From JANNSX01 sp041397825 (lineage in GTDB: Bacteria > Pseudomonadota > Alphaproteobacteria > Rhizobiales > Hyphomicrobiaceae), in assembly GCA_041397825.1 (NCBI GenBank), contig JAWKVX010000002.1, positions 62,001 through 126,000 on the forward strand: a DNA stretch of 64,000 bases, given 5' to 3'. Of the stretch, positions 43,244 through 51,770 are shown piece by piece; position 1 is the stretch's first letter; each line of letters opens with the position of its first letter. The notes beneath the pieces were generated by a model, which saw only the letters and a program-made list of their open reading frames with translations, did not search any database and was not told the origin of the DNA. The translations under genes and the position numbers were made by a program.

Positions 43244-44776
43244 ATGTTCGAATCCCTCTCCGATCGCCTCTCATCCGTTCTCGACCGCCTGCGCGGCCGG
43301 GGTGCACTCACCGAAAGCGATGTCGCCGATGCGATGCGCGAAGTGCGCCGCGCCCTTATCGAGGCGGATGTCGCGCTCGATGTGGCCAGAGACTTCATCG
43401 ACAAGGTCAAGGTGAAGGCCGTCGGACAAGAGGTGCTCAGGTCGGTCACCCCTGGCCAGATGGTCGTCAAGATCGTCCATGACGAGCTGGTCGCCATGCT
43501 AGGGTCGGACGCCGATCCGATCGACCTCAACGCTGCTCCTCCCGTCGCGATCATGATGGTCGGTCTGCAAGGCTCGGGCAAAACGACCACGTCGGCCAAG
43601 ATCGCCAAGCGCATTACTGAGCGCGACAAGCGCCGCGTGCTGATGGCTTCCCTCGACACACGCCGTCCCGCCGCACAGGAGCAGCTCCGCGTTCTGGGCG
43701 AGCAGAACAGCATCGCCACGCTGCCCATCGTCGCGGGCCAGGGGCCGGTGGAGATCGCCAAACGCGCCATGGAGGCCGGCCGCCTCGGCGGCTATGACGT
43801 CGTCATCCTCGACACCGCAGGCCGTACGCACATTGACGAGGCGTTGATGGCGGAGACGGTGGCGATCCGCGATGCGACGAGCCCGCACGAGAGCCTGCTC
43901 GTCGCCGACAGCCTGACTGGACAGGATGCCGTCAATCTCGCCAGGAGCTTCGACGAGAAGGTTGGTATCACGGGTATCGTGCTGACTCGCGTCGACGGCG
44001 ACGGCCGTGGAGGCGCGGCGCTCTCGATGCGTGCGGTGACCGGCAAACCGATCAAACTCATCGGCACCGGCGAACGTGCCGACGCGCTCGAGGATTTTCA
44101 TCCCGGCCGCATCGCCGGGCGCATCCTCGGCATGGGTGACGTCGTCTCGCTGGTCGAGAAGGCCGCCCAGACGATCGATGCCGAGAAGGCGGAGAAAATC
44201 GCCGCCAAGATGCGCAAGGGCCAGTTCGATCTCGACGACATGGCCGAGCAGATCCGGCAGATGGAGCGGATCGGCGGCATGTCCGGGATGATGGGGCTCT
44301 TGCCCGGCATCGGCAAGATGAAGAAGCAGATCGCCGATGCCAATCTCGACGACAGCGTGCTGAAGCGGCAGAAGGCGATCATCTCCTCGATGACGCGCTT
44401 CGAACGCCGCAATCCGAAAGTGCTCAACGCCTCGCGCAAGCGCCGCGTCGCCGCCGGGTCCGGCACCAAGGTCGAGGAGATCAACAAGCTCCTGAAGATG
44501 CACCGCCAGATGGCGGACATGATGAAGATGATGGCCCAGAAGAAGGGCATGTTTGGCAAGATGATGGGCGGCGGCGGAATGCCGTCCGAGGCTGAGATGG
44601 CAAAAATGCAGGCCGAGCTCGCCGGCCTCGATCCATCCGCCCTGCCGCCCGATCTCAAGCAGGCGATCGAGGGCTCGGGCGCACTTCCCAAGGCGCCCAT
44701 GCCGGGCCTTGGCGGCATGAAGCTTCCTGGTCTCGGCGGCATGAAACTGCCGGGACTCCCCGGAAAGAAACGTTGA
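43244..44776 (+). CDS. ffh: Signal recognition particle protein Ffh
   Basis: 510-residue SRP GTPase that targets nascent membrane proteins to FtsY and the translocon with 4.5S RNA. The N domain covers about 1-85. The G domain holds GLQGSGKTTTSAKIA (G1), DTRRPAAQEQL, DTAGR (G3) and TRVDGDGRGGAALS (G4 region). The Met-rich M domain begins around 300 (MERIGGMSGMMGLLPGIGKM) and contains the RNA-binding SSMTRFERRNP and RKRRVAAGSGT. The C-terminal tail has tandem LPGLGGMK repeats, an unusual extension past the usual end. AAGG lies five bases before the ATG. It heads ffh-rpsP-(flavodoxin)-rimM. Confidence 0.97.
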   Translation: MFESLSDRLSSVLDRLRGRGALTESDVADAMREVRRALIEADVALDVARDFIDKVKVKAVGQEVLRSVTPGQMVVKIVHDELVAMLGSDADPIDLNAAPPVAIMMVGLQGSGKTTTSAKIAKRITERDKRRVLMASLDTRRPAAQEQLRVLGEQNSIATLPIVAGQGPVEIAKRAMEAGRLGGYDVVILDTAGRTHIDEALMAETVAIRDATSPHESLLVADSLTGQDAVNLARSFDEKVGITGIVLTRVDGDGRGGAALSMRAVTGKPIKLIGTGERADALEDFHPGRIAGRILGMGDVVSLVEKAAQTIDAEKAEKIAAKMRKGQFDLDDMAEQIRQMERIGGMSGMMGLLPGIGKMKKQIADANLDDSVLKRQKAIISSMTRFERRNPKVLNASRKRRVAAGSGTKVEEINKLLKMHRQMADMMKMMAQKKGMFGKMMGGGGMPSEAEMAKMQAELAGLDPSALPPDLKQAIEGSGALPKAPMPGLGGMKLPGLGGMKLPGLPGKKR

Positions 44777-44813
44777 TATCAACCAAAACACCAGCGCTAT
44801 TCAGGAGAACGAT

Positions 44814-45173
44814 ATGCTGAGAATTCGTCTGGCCCGCGGCGGCACCAATCGTCGGCCTCACTACTCGATCGTCATCGCCGACCAGCACGCCCCGCGCGAC
44901 GGCCGCTTCATCGAGAAGATCGGCACACTCAACCCGATCGTCCGCGACGAGGCGAAGCGCGTCGTGATCGATGTCGAGCGTGCCAAGCACTGGCTCTCCG
45001 TCGGCGCCAAGCCGACCGACCGGCTGGCCCGCATTCTCGATGGCGCGGGCCTCATGAAGCGCGAGGCGCGTAGCAATCCGAAGAAGATGCTGCCCAAGAA
45101 GAAGGCTCAGGAGCGAGCTGCCGCCAAGGCCGAGAAGGCCGCCGAGGCCGCCGGAGAGTCAAAGACGGACTAG
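44814..45173 (+). CDS. rpsP: 30S ribosomal protein S16
   Basis: 119-residue ribosomal protein. The family core LRIRLARGGTNRRPHYSIVI and GRFIEKIGTLNP is complete, as is the segment VDVERAKHWLSVGAKPTD. A Lys/Ala-rich tail of about 35 residues extends the usual ~80-residue protein, as in many alphaproteobacteria. It follows ffh by 37 bp with AGGAGA before the ATG, and expression with the translation/secretion operon is expected. Confidence 0.97.
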   Translation: MLRIRLARGGTNRRPHYSIVIADQHAPRDGRFIEKIGTLNPIVRDEAKRVVIDVERAKHWLSVGAKPTDRLARILDGAGLMKREARSNPKKMLPKKKAQERAAAKAEKAAEAAGESKTD

Positions 45174-45195
45174 ACATCGTTCCCTGAGGGTGCGT

Positions 45196-45861
45196 ATGGC
45201 GGCCGGCTTGAGCGTCTTGGTGATCGACGGCCATCCGGACGGCGGGCGGTTGATCGGCACCCTGCTCGACCGCTACGTCGCGGCCTTGCCGGGCAATGCC
45301 GAGGTCGGCCGGATCGCTGTTCGTGATCTGGCCTTCGATCCTGTTCTCCGTCGTGGTTACGGCGCGGAGCAGCCCTGGGAGCCTGACCTCGTGCGAGTGG
45401 CCGGGATGCTGGACCGGGCCGATCATATCGTCTTCGGTTTTCCTCTCTGGTGGGGCGCCGAGCCGGCTCTCCTCAAGGGGCTGGTCGACCGTATTCTGCT
45501 GCCGAGCTTCGCGTTCAAATACCGACGGTCGTCGCCCTGGTGGGATCGGCTCCTCGCCGGCCGCTCGTCGGATGTGATCGTCACTATGGACACCCCGCCG
45601 TGGTATCTCAGACTTGTCTATGGGGATGCCGTGATGGTGCGCTGGCGCCGACAGATCTTGGGCTTCTGCGGCGTGGCGCCGGTTCGGGTGCACCGGCTCG
45701 GAATGGTGCGACGTGGCGGTGCGAAGGCGCATCTCGTCCGCTGGACGCGGCAGCTCGAGACGGCGGCGCGCTCGGCCGCGTCGCTTCGACGGCCGGCAAA
45801 GCTGCCGCTCAGGATGAACTCGCAGGCCTATGCAGAGGCCGTCGACATACGGCAATCGTGA
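45196..45861 (+). CDS. Flavodoxin-fold NAD(P)H-quinone oxidoreductase-like protein
   Basis: 221 residues. LSVLVIDGHPDGGRLIGTLL is the flavin phosphate loop, and ADHIVFGFPLWWGAEPALLK the ring-binding loop of the NQO/ribosyldihydronicotinamide-dehydrogenase group. The second half diverges (WWDRLLAGRSSDVIVTMDTP). ATG 45196 has GAGGGTG upstream; GTG 45190 is an alternative. It sits between rpsP and rimM, where no gene is usual, which suggests insertion into the operon. A redox link to translation is possible but unsupported. Confidence 0.83.
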   Translation: MAAGLSVLVIDGHPDGGRLIGTLLDRYVAALPGNAEVGRIAVRDLAFDPVLRRGYGAEQPWEPDLVRVAGMLDRADHIVFGFPLWWGAEPALLKGLVDRILLPSFAFKYRRSSPWWDRLLAGRSSDVIVTMDTPPWYLRLVYGDAVMVRWRRQILGFCGVAPVRVHRLGMVRRGGAKAHLVRWTRQLETAARSAASLRRPAKLPLRMNSQAYAEAVDIRQS

Positions 45862-45868
45862 GAGCAAC

Positions 45869-46384
45869 ATGGCTGGGCGTCCTCTCTTTGTGCTGATCGG
45901 ACGGATCACCGGCGCCCACGGCGTCAGAGGCGAGGTTGTTCTCGCAGCCAGGACCGAGCGGCCGGAGGCTATCGCCGCCTATGGACCGCTCACGGACGCA
46001 TCTGGCGGACGTGAGTTGAAGATCGAGAGCGTCAGGGTCGCGGGCAAGGGGATCATCGCTCGTATCGAAGGTGTTGATGATCGCAATGCGGCCGAGGCCC
46101 TTAAAGGGACCGATCTCTTCGTGCCACGTGACCGGCTGCCGCCGCTCGGGGATGGCGAGCACTATGCGAGCGACCTGATCGGCCTCGAGGCGTTCGACCC
46201 CGTCGGCAACAGCCTCGGACGCATTGTCGATGTGCCAAACTATGGCGCGAGCGATCTTCTCGAGATCGATCCCGGCGGCGGCCTACCGAGCGTGCTGGTG
46301 GCGGTGACTGACGAGACGGTTCCCCTGATGGACGTCGCTGGCGGACGGGTGGTGGTCGTCATGCCGCGCGACGCCGAGGACTGA
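45869..46384 (+). CDS. rimM: Ribosome maturation factor RimM
   Basis: 171-residue factor for late 30S assembly that binds S19 and helps 16S 3' domain folding. The N-terminal barrel has VLIGRITGAHGVRGEV, and the C-terminal PRC-type barrel contains LIGLEAFDPVGNSLGRIVDV and PNYGASDLLEID. The start ATG 45869 is just after GAGAGC. It starts seven bases past the flavodoxin-fold gene. In most alphaproteobacteria trmD and rplS follow rimM; here neither does. Confidence 0.95.
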   Translation: MAGRPLFVLIGRITGAHGVRGEVVLAARTERPEAIAAYGPLTDASGGRELKIESVRVAGKGIIARIEGVDDRNAAEALKGTDLFVPRDRLPPLGDGEHYASDLIGLEAFDPVGNSLGRIVDVPNYGASDLLEIDPGGGLPSVLVAVTDETVPLMDVAGGRVVVVMPRDAED

Positions 46385-46496
46385 TGCGCCTGCAACTCGA
46401 ATCGTGACCACCTTTCGGCTGGCATTTCGTGGTTTTGCCATAGGCAGAGCACAGTCGGGGACGATAAGTTCATCATTCGTTCGTTCGAGTCGAGTG

Positions 46497-46826
46497 ATGT
46501 CCATGTCGAAGCGCGTCCGCCTCCCGCAATCCAAGCTCAGCCACTTTGCCATGCCGCCACGCCGCCTGACGGAGAACGATGCGATCGATATCTGGATCGC
46601 GCGCTGGCTCGGCCTTCGCCTCAAGGACATCGTGCAACGCTATGGCTGCGATCCGAGACGGATCTACGAGATCTGGTGGGAGGAGCGGTTCATCGGCTCG
46701 CGAAAGAAGGCCAAGGCGGTCTTCGCCGAGCGCCACCCGGCACTGACGGACCGGGTGGATTTCTCGCGGCGACAGCGATTTGCTCGACCAGGTCCGGATG
46801 CGGCCCAGATGACGTTGTTCGAGTGA
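46497..46826 (+). CDS. Conserved hypothetical HTH-like protein
   Basis: 109-residue basic protein. RLTENDAIDIWIARWLGLR followed by KDIVQRYGCDPRRIYEIWWE looks like a helix-turn-helix of the resolvase/sigma-region-4 type. The C terminus is basic, ending in MTLFE. It resembles small conserved proteins of rhizobial-type genomes but I cannot name it. ATG 46497 was preferred over upstream starts because the conserved part begins about 20 residues later; ribosome site weak. It follows rimM by 112 bp. Confidence 0.6.
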   Translation: MSMSKRVRLPQSKLSHFAMPPRRLTENDAIDIWIARWLGLRLKDIVQRYGCDPRRIYEIWWEERFIGSRKKAKAVFAERHPALTDRVDFSRRQRFARPGPDAAQMTLFE

Positions 46827-46923
46827 GCGGCGGGCGAATCCGTTGCCGGCTCCAATCCGGTCCGCAGCGACGCGTCGCGCGCGAGTGATGGTGCAATCTC
46901 ACCACCTGTCATAGACTGACTGA

Positions 46924-47418
46924 ATGCGACTGGGCCGGATAGAGTTCAAGTCCCCGATCGGCGCGCTGCAGGTGTACTGCTCGGACGTGGCCGTCGTCGG
47001 CCTGTTGTTCGTCGAGCGCGACCGGACCTCGATCGAGCGTCATTTCGGCAGTTTTCAGGTCGAGCCGGTCGAGGAGGCTCTGGGTGTGCGCCGGGCGCTC
47101 GAGCGGTATTTCGGCGGCGACATCCATGCCCTCGAGGATCTACCGGCCGAGGGTTTAGGCACACCGTTCCAGCGCGAGGTCTGGGCGGCGCTTCGCAACA
47201 TCAGGCCCGGCGAGACGACGACCTATGGCGCGCTTGCCAAGATGCTTGGCCGAGACGGAGCGCAACGGGCGGTCGGTGCCGCCAACGGTGCCAATCCGAT
47301 CGGCATCATCGTGCCGTGCCACCGGGTGATCGGCAGCGCCAACAAACTCACCGGCTATGGCGGTGGCCTCGACCGCAAGCACTGGCTGTTGAAGCACGAG
47401 GGGGCACTGCTGTGCTGA
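46924..47418 (+). CDS. ogt: Methylated-DNA--protein-cysteine methyltransferase
   Basis: 164-residue DNA repair protein that removes O6-methylguanine lesions by irreversible transfer to its own Cys. The active site is IIVPCHRVIG. The preceding GTPFQREVWAALRNIRPGET is the DNA-binding helix region, and TTYGALAKMLGRDGAQRAVG carries the Arg finger. There is no N-terminal AdaA domain, so it is the Ogt/single-domain type. Standalone gene. Confidence 0.94.
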   Translation: MRLGRIEFKSPIGALQVYCSDVAVVGLLFVERDRTSIERHFGSFQVEPVEEALGVRRALERYFGGDIHALEDLPAEGLGTPFQREVWAALRNIRPGETTTYGALAKMLGRDGAQRAVGAANGANPIGIIVPCHRVIGSANKLTGYGGGLDRKHWLLKHEGALLC

Positions 47419-47655
47419 GGTGATGCGGCCTACCGGGCGAGGCGGCCCGGGTTGTGGGTTTGCCCAGGGGGCCGGCCAGCAAGCCTCCCCTCTTGTCGGC
47501 ATCTGGTAGTGGGGGCTGACTGCCGTCTCGCGACCCTGCCACTGACCCTCGCCTACCCTGGTTTCCGGGCTTACCCTGAGCTAGCATTTTGCATTGTCGC
47601 CGACCCTCGCATCGGCGATCAACGGAGCAATCTGTAGAAAGAGGAGCCGTCCTCC

Positions 47656-49233
47656 TTGACCTCCGCTGCCGCGCCGCCAATGACCGATGCCGCCGATCCG
47701 GCAAGCATTGCAGCGCCCAACTCCGATGACCTTCGACGCTTCGCCGACCTTCAGAGGGACTTCGCCCGCTCCTTTGGCGATATCTTTCCCGATCCGCACC
47801 GCTCAAAGTCGGTGCTCATCGTGCCGAGTCTCAGCCTCGATGGGCACGTGCTGTCCAAGATCTCGGGCGCGCACCACTATGAGGAGCGCCAGCTTTGCCT
47901 TCTGCTGTTGCTCAGAATGCCCAGGACGCGGGTGATCTACGTCACGAGCACGCCGATCCACGAAGCCATCGTCGACTACTATCTTCATCTCCTTCCCGGC
48001 ATTCCGAGCGAGCATGCCCGGGCAAGGCTGACGCTGCTGTCATGTGATGACGCCTCCCCGGCACCGCTCAGCCAAAAGATTCTGGCCCGACCCCGGCTGA
48101 TGGAGCGGATCAAAAGCTCGATTGCCGATCCGTCCACGGCGCACATGACGTGCTTCACGGTGAGCGAGCTCGAGAGGAGGCTTGCACTTCGCCTTGGCAT
48201 CCCGATCTTCGGATGCGATCCTTCGCTCCTGCATTGGGGCTCGAAAAGCGGTTCGCGGCAGATCTTCAAGGAAGCTGGCATCGACCATCCGCTCGGTTAT
48301 GAGGATCTCGGCAGCCCGCAGAGCGTTGCCGAAGCGGTGGTCGAGCTCAAAGCCAGGAAGCCGGACCTCGAACAGGTGGTCGTCAAGCTCAATGAAGGGT
48401 TTTCCGGCGAGGGCAATGCCGTACTCGATCTGAAAGAACTGCCGACCTCGCCCGTGTCCGCCGCGCAGGTTCGCGGTCGGCTGCCGCAGATGGCCTTCGA
48501 GGCGCGAGACATGTCGTGGGAGCGGTTCGCGGAGAAGATCGCGACCATGGGCGCCGTCGTGGAGGAGTTCGTTCCGGGAAAGGCCAAACGCTCTCCGTCT
48601 GCGCAGCTGCGCATCGATCCGGCCGGCAGTGTCGAGGCGATCTCGACGCACGATCAGGTCTTGGGTGGCCGGAGCGGACAGATCTTCCTCGGATGCCGTT
48701 TCCCGGCCGACCAATCGTACCGTCTCGAGGTCCAGACACTCGGCCTCGAGGCGGCGCGTGCGCTCGCGGCCAGGGGTGTGATCGGGCGGCTCGGGGTCGA
48801 CTTCATCTCGGTGAAGGAGGGTTTACGCTGGCGCCATCTGGCCATCGAGGTCAACTTGCGCAAAGGCGGGACGACGCATCCCTTCCAGATGCTACAATTC
48901 CTGACTGACGGACACTACGATCCGGCGACCGGCGATTTCCTGACACCTGCGGGTCAGCCGCGCTGCTATTACGCCTCCGACAATCTCGAATCCGAGCGAT
49001 ATCGCGGTCTGACCCCGCTCGACCTGATCGATATCGCGGTCATGAACGGTCTGCACTTCCATGCTGCGAGCGGCCAGGGCGTCGCGTTCCACCTGATCGG
49101 TGCGCTGTCGGAGTTTGGCAAGCTCGGGGTCGTCTGCATCGGCGACACGGTGGCCGCGGCCGACGAGCTCTATCGCCGAACGGTCGGAGTCCTCGATGCG
49201 GAGGGCCAACGCGCCCTGATCTCGCAGTCGTGA
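47656..49233 (+). CDS. PGM1-like ATP-grasp peptide ligase-related protein
   Basis: 525-residue ATP-grasp protein. It matches the family typified by the pheganomycin peptide ligase PGM1: the pre-ATP-grasp region VPSLSLDGHVLSKISGAHHY and VIYVTSTPIHEAIVDYYLHL, then the central VVVKLNEGFSGEGNAV nucleotide-binding part, IEVNLRKGGTTHPF near the metal site, and the C-terminal FHLIGALSEFGKLGVVCIG characteristic of the PGM1 C-terminal domain. Such enzymes form amide bonds between a carboxylate and an amine. The TTG at 47656 follows GAGGAG; ATG 47680 is an alternative. No natural-product cluster or precursor gene surrounds it. Substrates unknown. Confidence 0.85.
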   Translation: MTSAAAPPMTDAADPASIAAPNSDDLRRFADLQRDFARSFGDIFPDPHRSKSVLIVPSLSLDGHVLSKISGAHHYEERQLCLLLLLRMPRTRVIYVTSTPIHEAIVDYYLHLLPGIPSEHARARLTLLSCDDASPAPLSQKILARPRLMERIKSSIADPSTAHMTCFTVSELERRLALRLGIPIFGCDPSLLHWGSKSGSRQIFKEAGIDHPLGYEDLGSPQSVAEAVVELKARKPDLEQVVVKLNEGFSGEGNAVLDLKELPTSPVSAAQVRGRLPQMAFEARDMSWERFAEKIATMGAVVEEFVPGKAKRSPSAQLRIDPAGSVEAISTHDQVLGGRSGQIFLGCRFPADQSYRLEVQTLGLEAARALAARGVIGRLGVDFISVKEGLRWRHLAIEVNLRKGGTTHPFQMLQFLTDGHYDPATGDFLTPAGQPRCYYASDNLESERYRGLTPLDLIDIAVMNGLHFHAASGQGVAFHLIGALSEFGKLGVVCIGDTVAAADELYRRTVGVLDAEGQRALISQS

Positions 49234-49247
49234 GCGTCTGGCGGGTC

Positions 49248-49263
49248 CCGGAAGGCCTTCCGG
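49248..49263. terminator. Short palindromic terminator-like hairpin
   Basis: CCGGAAGGCCTTCCGG is a perfect 16-bp palindrome that can fold as a 6-bp stem with a 4-base loop. It lies between the convergent ATP-grasp and SDR genes. No T-run. Confidence 0.45.
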
Positions 49264-49267
49264 TGCC

Positions 49268-50044
49268 TCATTGCGCCGTATACCCGCCGTCGATGACCAG
49301 CTCGGCACCGGTGACGAATTTCGATTCATCCGACGCCAGGTACAGGATGCCGTAGGCGATGTCGTCGGGCTCGCCCAGTCGGCCGAGCGGATGCAGGGCC
49401 TCGATGCCCTTGCGCGCTGCTTCCGGATCGCGCTTCCGGCTGACGATCGTCTCGACCATCGGTGTCCAGATGTAGCCCGGGTGAACCGAGTTGACGCGGA
49501 TGCCGAGGCCTTCCTTGGCGGCATAGAGCGCTACCGACTTCGTGTAGAGCCTGACGCCGCCCTTCGAGGCATTGTAGGCGCCACCCGTCGGATCACCGAC
49601 GATGCCGTAGATCGACGACAGGTTGATGATCGAGCCACCCTTCGGCGCCTGTGCCTTCATGGCAATCAGTGCCTGCTTGGTGCCCAGAAAGACGCCGTCG
49701 AGGTTGATGCTCATCATGCGGCGCCAGGTGTCGAGCGTCTCCTCCTCGGGCCGGCCGCCCTCGCCGATACCGGCGCTGTTGACGAGGACGTCGAGGCGGC
49801 CGAAGCGCTTCTGACAGGCGCCGACGGCCATCTGCCAGTCGCTCTCGCTCGTGACGTCGTGCCGGAGGAACACCGCCTCGGCCCCGGTCTCGGCGATCGA
49901 CCGCGCCACGGCCTCGCCGGCTTCTGCATTGAGATCGGTGATGAGGATCTTGCCGCCTTCGCGCGCGAGCAGCCGGGCGGTCGCCTCCCCCAATCCTGAC
50001 GCACCGCCAGTGACGACGCATGCCTTGCCTTCGATGCGGCCCAT
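49268..50044 (-). CDS. SDR family oxidoreductase
   Basis: 258-residue short-chain dehydrogenase. VVTGGASGLGEATARLL is the cofactor loop, NSAGIGEGG the NAG-type motif, and the catalytic Ser-Tyr-Lys is in INLSSIYGIVGDPTGG followed by AYNASKGGV. LVIDGGYTAQ is the usual end. NAD preference is suggested by Asp after the second strand (ITDLNAEAG). It starts nine bases after pheS on the same strand, in the place normally held by pheT. Substrate not predictable. Confidence 0.9.
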   Translation of the reverse strand: MGRIEGKACVVTGGASGLGEATARLLAREGGKILITDLNAEAGEAVARSIAETGAEAVFLRHDVTSESDWQMAVGACQKRFGRLDVLVNSAGIGEGGRPEEETLDTWRRMMSINLDGVFLGTKQALIAMKAQAPKGGSIINLSSIYGIVGDPTGGAYNASKGGVRLYTKSVALYAAKEGLGIRVNSVHPGYIWTPMVETIVSRKRDPEAARKGIEALHPLGRLGEPDDIAYGILYLASDESKFVTGAELVIDGGYTAQ

Positions 50045-50053
50045 GCCCTCTCC

Positions 50054-51142
50054 TCAGCTCCCCGACAACCCGCCCGCCAGCGTCGGCACGTCGAGCGGCA
50101 CGAAGCCATAGTGCTTGAGCCACCTCAGATCGGCCGAGAACATCGCGCGCAAATCGGGGATGCCGTATTTCAGCATGGCGATGCGGTCGAGGCCCATGCC
50201 GAAAGCGAAGCCCTGGTAGCGCTCGGGGTCGAGGCCGCAATTGCGGATGACGTTCGGGTGTACCATTCCCGACCCTAGGATCTCGAGCCACTTGCCCGGC
50301 TTGCCGATAGCCTCCGCTCCGACATCGACCTCCATGGAGGGTTCCGTGAAGGGGAAATGGGAGGCGCGGAAGCGCATCTTCACCTCGTCCACCTCGAAGA
50401 AGGCCTTGGCGAACTCGGCGAGCGTCCACTTGAGATGCCCCATGTGGGTCGCCTCGTCGATGACGAGGCCCTCGATCTGGTGGAACATCGGCGTGTGGGT
50501 CTGATCCGAGTCCATGCGGTAGACGCGGCCCGGCGCAATGATGCGGATCGGCGGCTTCTGCTCGAGCATCGCACGGATCTGCACCGGGCTCGTATGCGTG
50601 CGGAGCACCAGCGGCGCCTCGTTCGAGCCGGGTGCTGTCTTGAGATAGAAGGTGTCGTGCTCCTGCCGAGCAGGATGTTCGGGCGGGATGTTGAGCTTCG
50701 TGAAATTGTAGTCGTCGGTCTCGATATCGGGACCTTCCGCCACCGAGAAGCCCATGTCGGCGAAGATCTCGCTGACTTCGTCGAAGACCTGCGAGACGGG
50801 ATGAATGCGGCCTTCGGCGAGGGGGCCGGGGAGGACGGAGAGCGAGACATCGGCGCGTTCGGACTTGAGGCGTGCCTCGAGAGCCGCTTCCGTCAGGGCC
50901 TTCTTGCGACCGTCGAGGGTCTCGGACACGCGATCCCTGAGTGCGTTGACCGCCTGGCCGAAGCTCTTGCGCTCGTCCGGCGCGAGCTTGCCGAGCGTCG
51001 CCATCAGCTCGGAGATCCGGCCTTTCTTGCCGAGCGCCGCGACCCGCACGTCGTCGAGCGCCTTCAGGTCGGCCGCGGCTTTGGCCGCAGCGACGAGCTC
51101 GGTTTCCAGCGCTTTCAAATCGGATGAGGATCGATCGGTCAT
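50054..51142 (-). CDS. pheS: Phenylalanyl-tRNA synthetase alpha subunit
   Basis: 362-residue catalytic subunit. An N-terminal coiled-coil (about 1-85) contacts tRNA. The class II core holds HPARQEHDTFYLKT (motif 1-2 area), LRTHTSPVQIRAMLE, RVYRMDSDQTHTPMFHQIEG (motif 2) and FAFGMGLDRIAMLKYGIPD (motif 3). It needs the beta subunit PheT, which is not encoded next to it. It is 257 bp downstream of rplT; a long inverted repeat lies in that gap. ATG 51142. Confidence 0.97.
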   Translation of the reverse strand: MTDRSSSDLKALETELVAAAKAAADLKALDDVRVAALGKKGRISELMATLGKLAPDERKSFGQAVNALRDRVSETLDGRKKALTEAALEARLKSERADVSLSVLPGPLAEGRIHPVSQVFDEVSEIFADMGFSVAEGPDIETDDYNFTKLNIPPEHPARQEHDTFYLKTAPGSNEAPLVLRTHTSPVQIRAMLEQKPPIRIIAPGRVYRMDSDQTHTPMFHQIEGLVIDEATHMGHLKWTLAEFAKAFFEVDEVKMRFRASHFPFTEPSMEVDVGAEAIGKPGKWLEILGSGMVHPNVIRNCGLDPERYQGFAFGMGLDRIAMLKYGIPDLRAMFSADLRWLKHYGFVPLDVPTLAGGLSGS

Positions 51143-51224
51143 CGGAGGCTCATCAGCTAATTGGCGCGGTTGTTACGGATTGTACTGGTCCCCCTCCCGC
51201 ATTGAGGGGGAGGGTAGGGGGCAA

Positions 51225-51360
51225 AAACGAACGACTCTTTGGTCGTGTCTCTCCCCCCGTCCCAAGCGCCTAAGGACTTCGCTACTGCGCATCCACGTCC
51301 AAGGCGCCTGGCCTTCCCCGTGGTAGGGGGGAAGGAAGATTCCGACACGATCGTTCGTTT
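51225..51360. repeat. 136-bp imperfect long-inverted-repeat element (MITE-like)
   Basis: Nested complementary arms run inwards: AAACGAACGA / TCGTTCGTTT (51225-51234, 51351-51360), CGTGTC / GACACG (51244-51249, 51344-51349), CCCCCC / GGGGGG (51253-51258, 51326-51331), and AGCGCCTAAGGAC / GTCCAAGGCGCCT (51265-51277, 51297-51309) around a ~19-base loop. A smaller hairpin, CCCTCCC / GGGAGGG, lies just outside. No coding potential. Confidence 0.65.
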
Positions 51361-51399
51361 GGACGCCATCTCGGGATCCAAGACCGATCGTCACCGGCC

Positions 51400-51756
51400 T
51401 CAAGCCACCGCGGCCTTGGCGCGCTCGACGAGCGCCTTGAAGCCTTCCGCATCCTTCACCGCGAGGTCGGCCAGCACCTTGCGGTCGATCTCGATTCCAG
51501 CCTTGGAGAGGCCATGGATGAAGCGGCCATAGGTGATCCCGAGCTCCCGCGTCGCCGCGTTGATGCGCTGGATCCAGAGCGCCCGGAAGGTGCGCTTCTT
51601 GTTGCGCCGATCCCGATAGGCGTACTGGCCGGCCTTCTCGACCGACTGGCGCGCCGTCTTGATCGCATTCTTGCGGCGTCCGAAGTGCCCTTTGGCCTGC
51701 TTCAGAACCTTCTTGTGCTTGGCGTGGGCGGTGACGCCCCGTTTCACGCGTGCCAT
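51400..51756 (-). CDS. rplT: 50S ribosomal protein L20
   Basis: 118-residue ribosomal protein. RVKRGVTAHAKHKKVLKQAK opens it, and YRDRRNKKRTFRALWIQRIN and LGITYGRFIHGLSKAGIEI are the family core. It follows rpmI by 14 bp and they are surely co-transcribed. It binds 23S rRNA early in 50S assembly and in many bacteria represses its own operon; no such leader was proven here. Confidence 0.97.
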   Translation of the reverse strand: MARVKRGVTAHAKHKKVLKQAKGHFGRRKNAIKTARQSVEKAGQYAYRDRRNKKRTFRALWIQRINAATRELGITYGRFIHGLSKAGIEIDRKVLADLAVKDAEGFKALVERAKAAVA

Positions 51757-51770
51757 GTGTCAGCCCTCCC

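Noticed and set aside
47419..47655. Possible RNA gene in the 237-bp gap after ogt.
   Set aside because: No tRNA-like arms, no strong terminator and no promoter pattern were found by eye.
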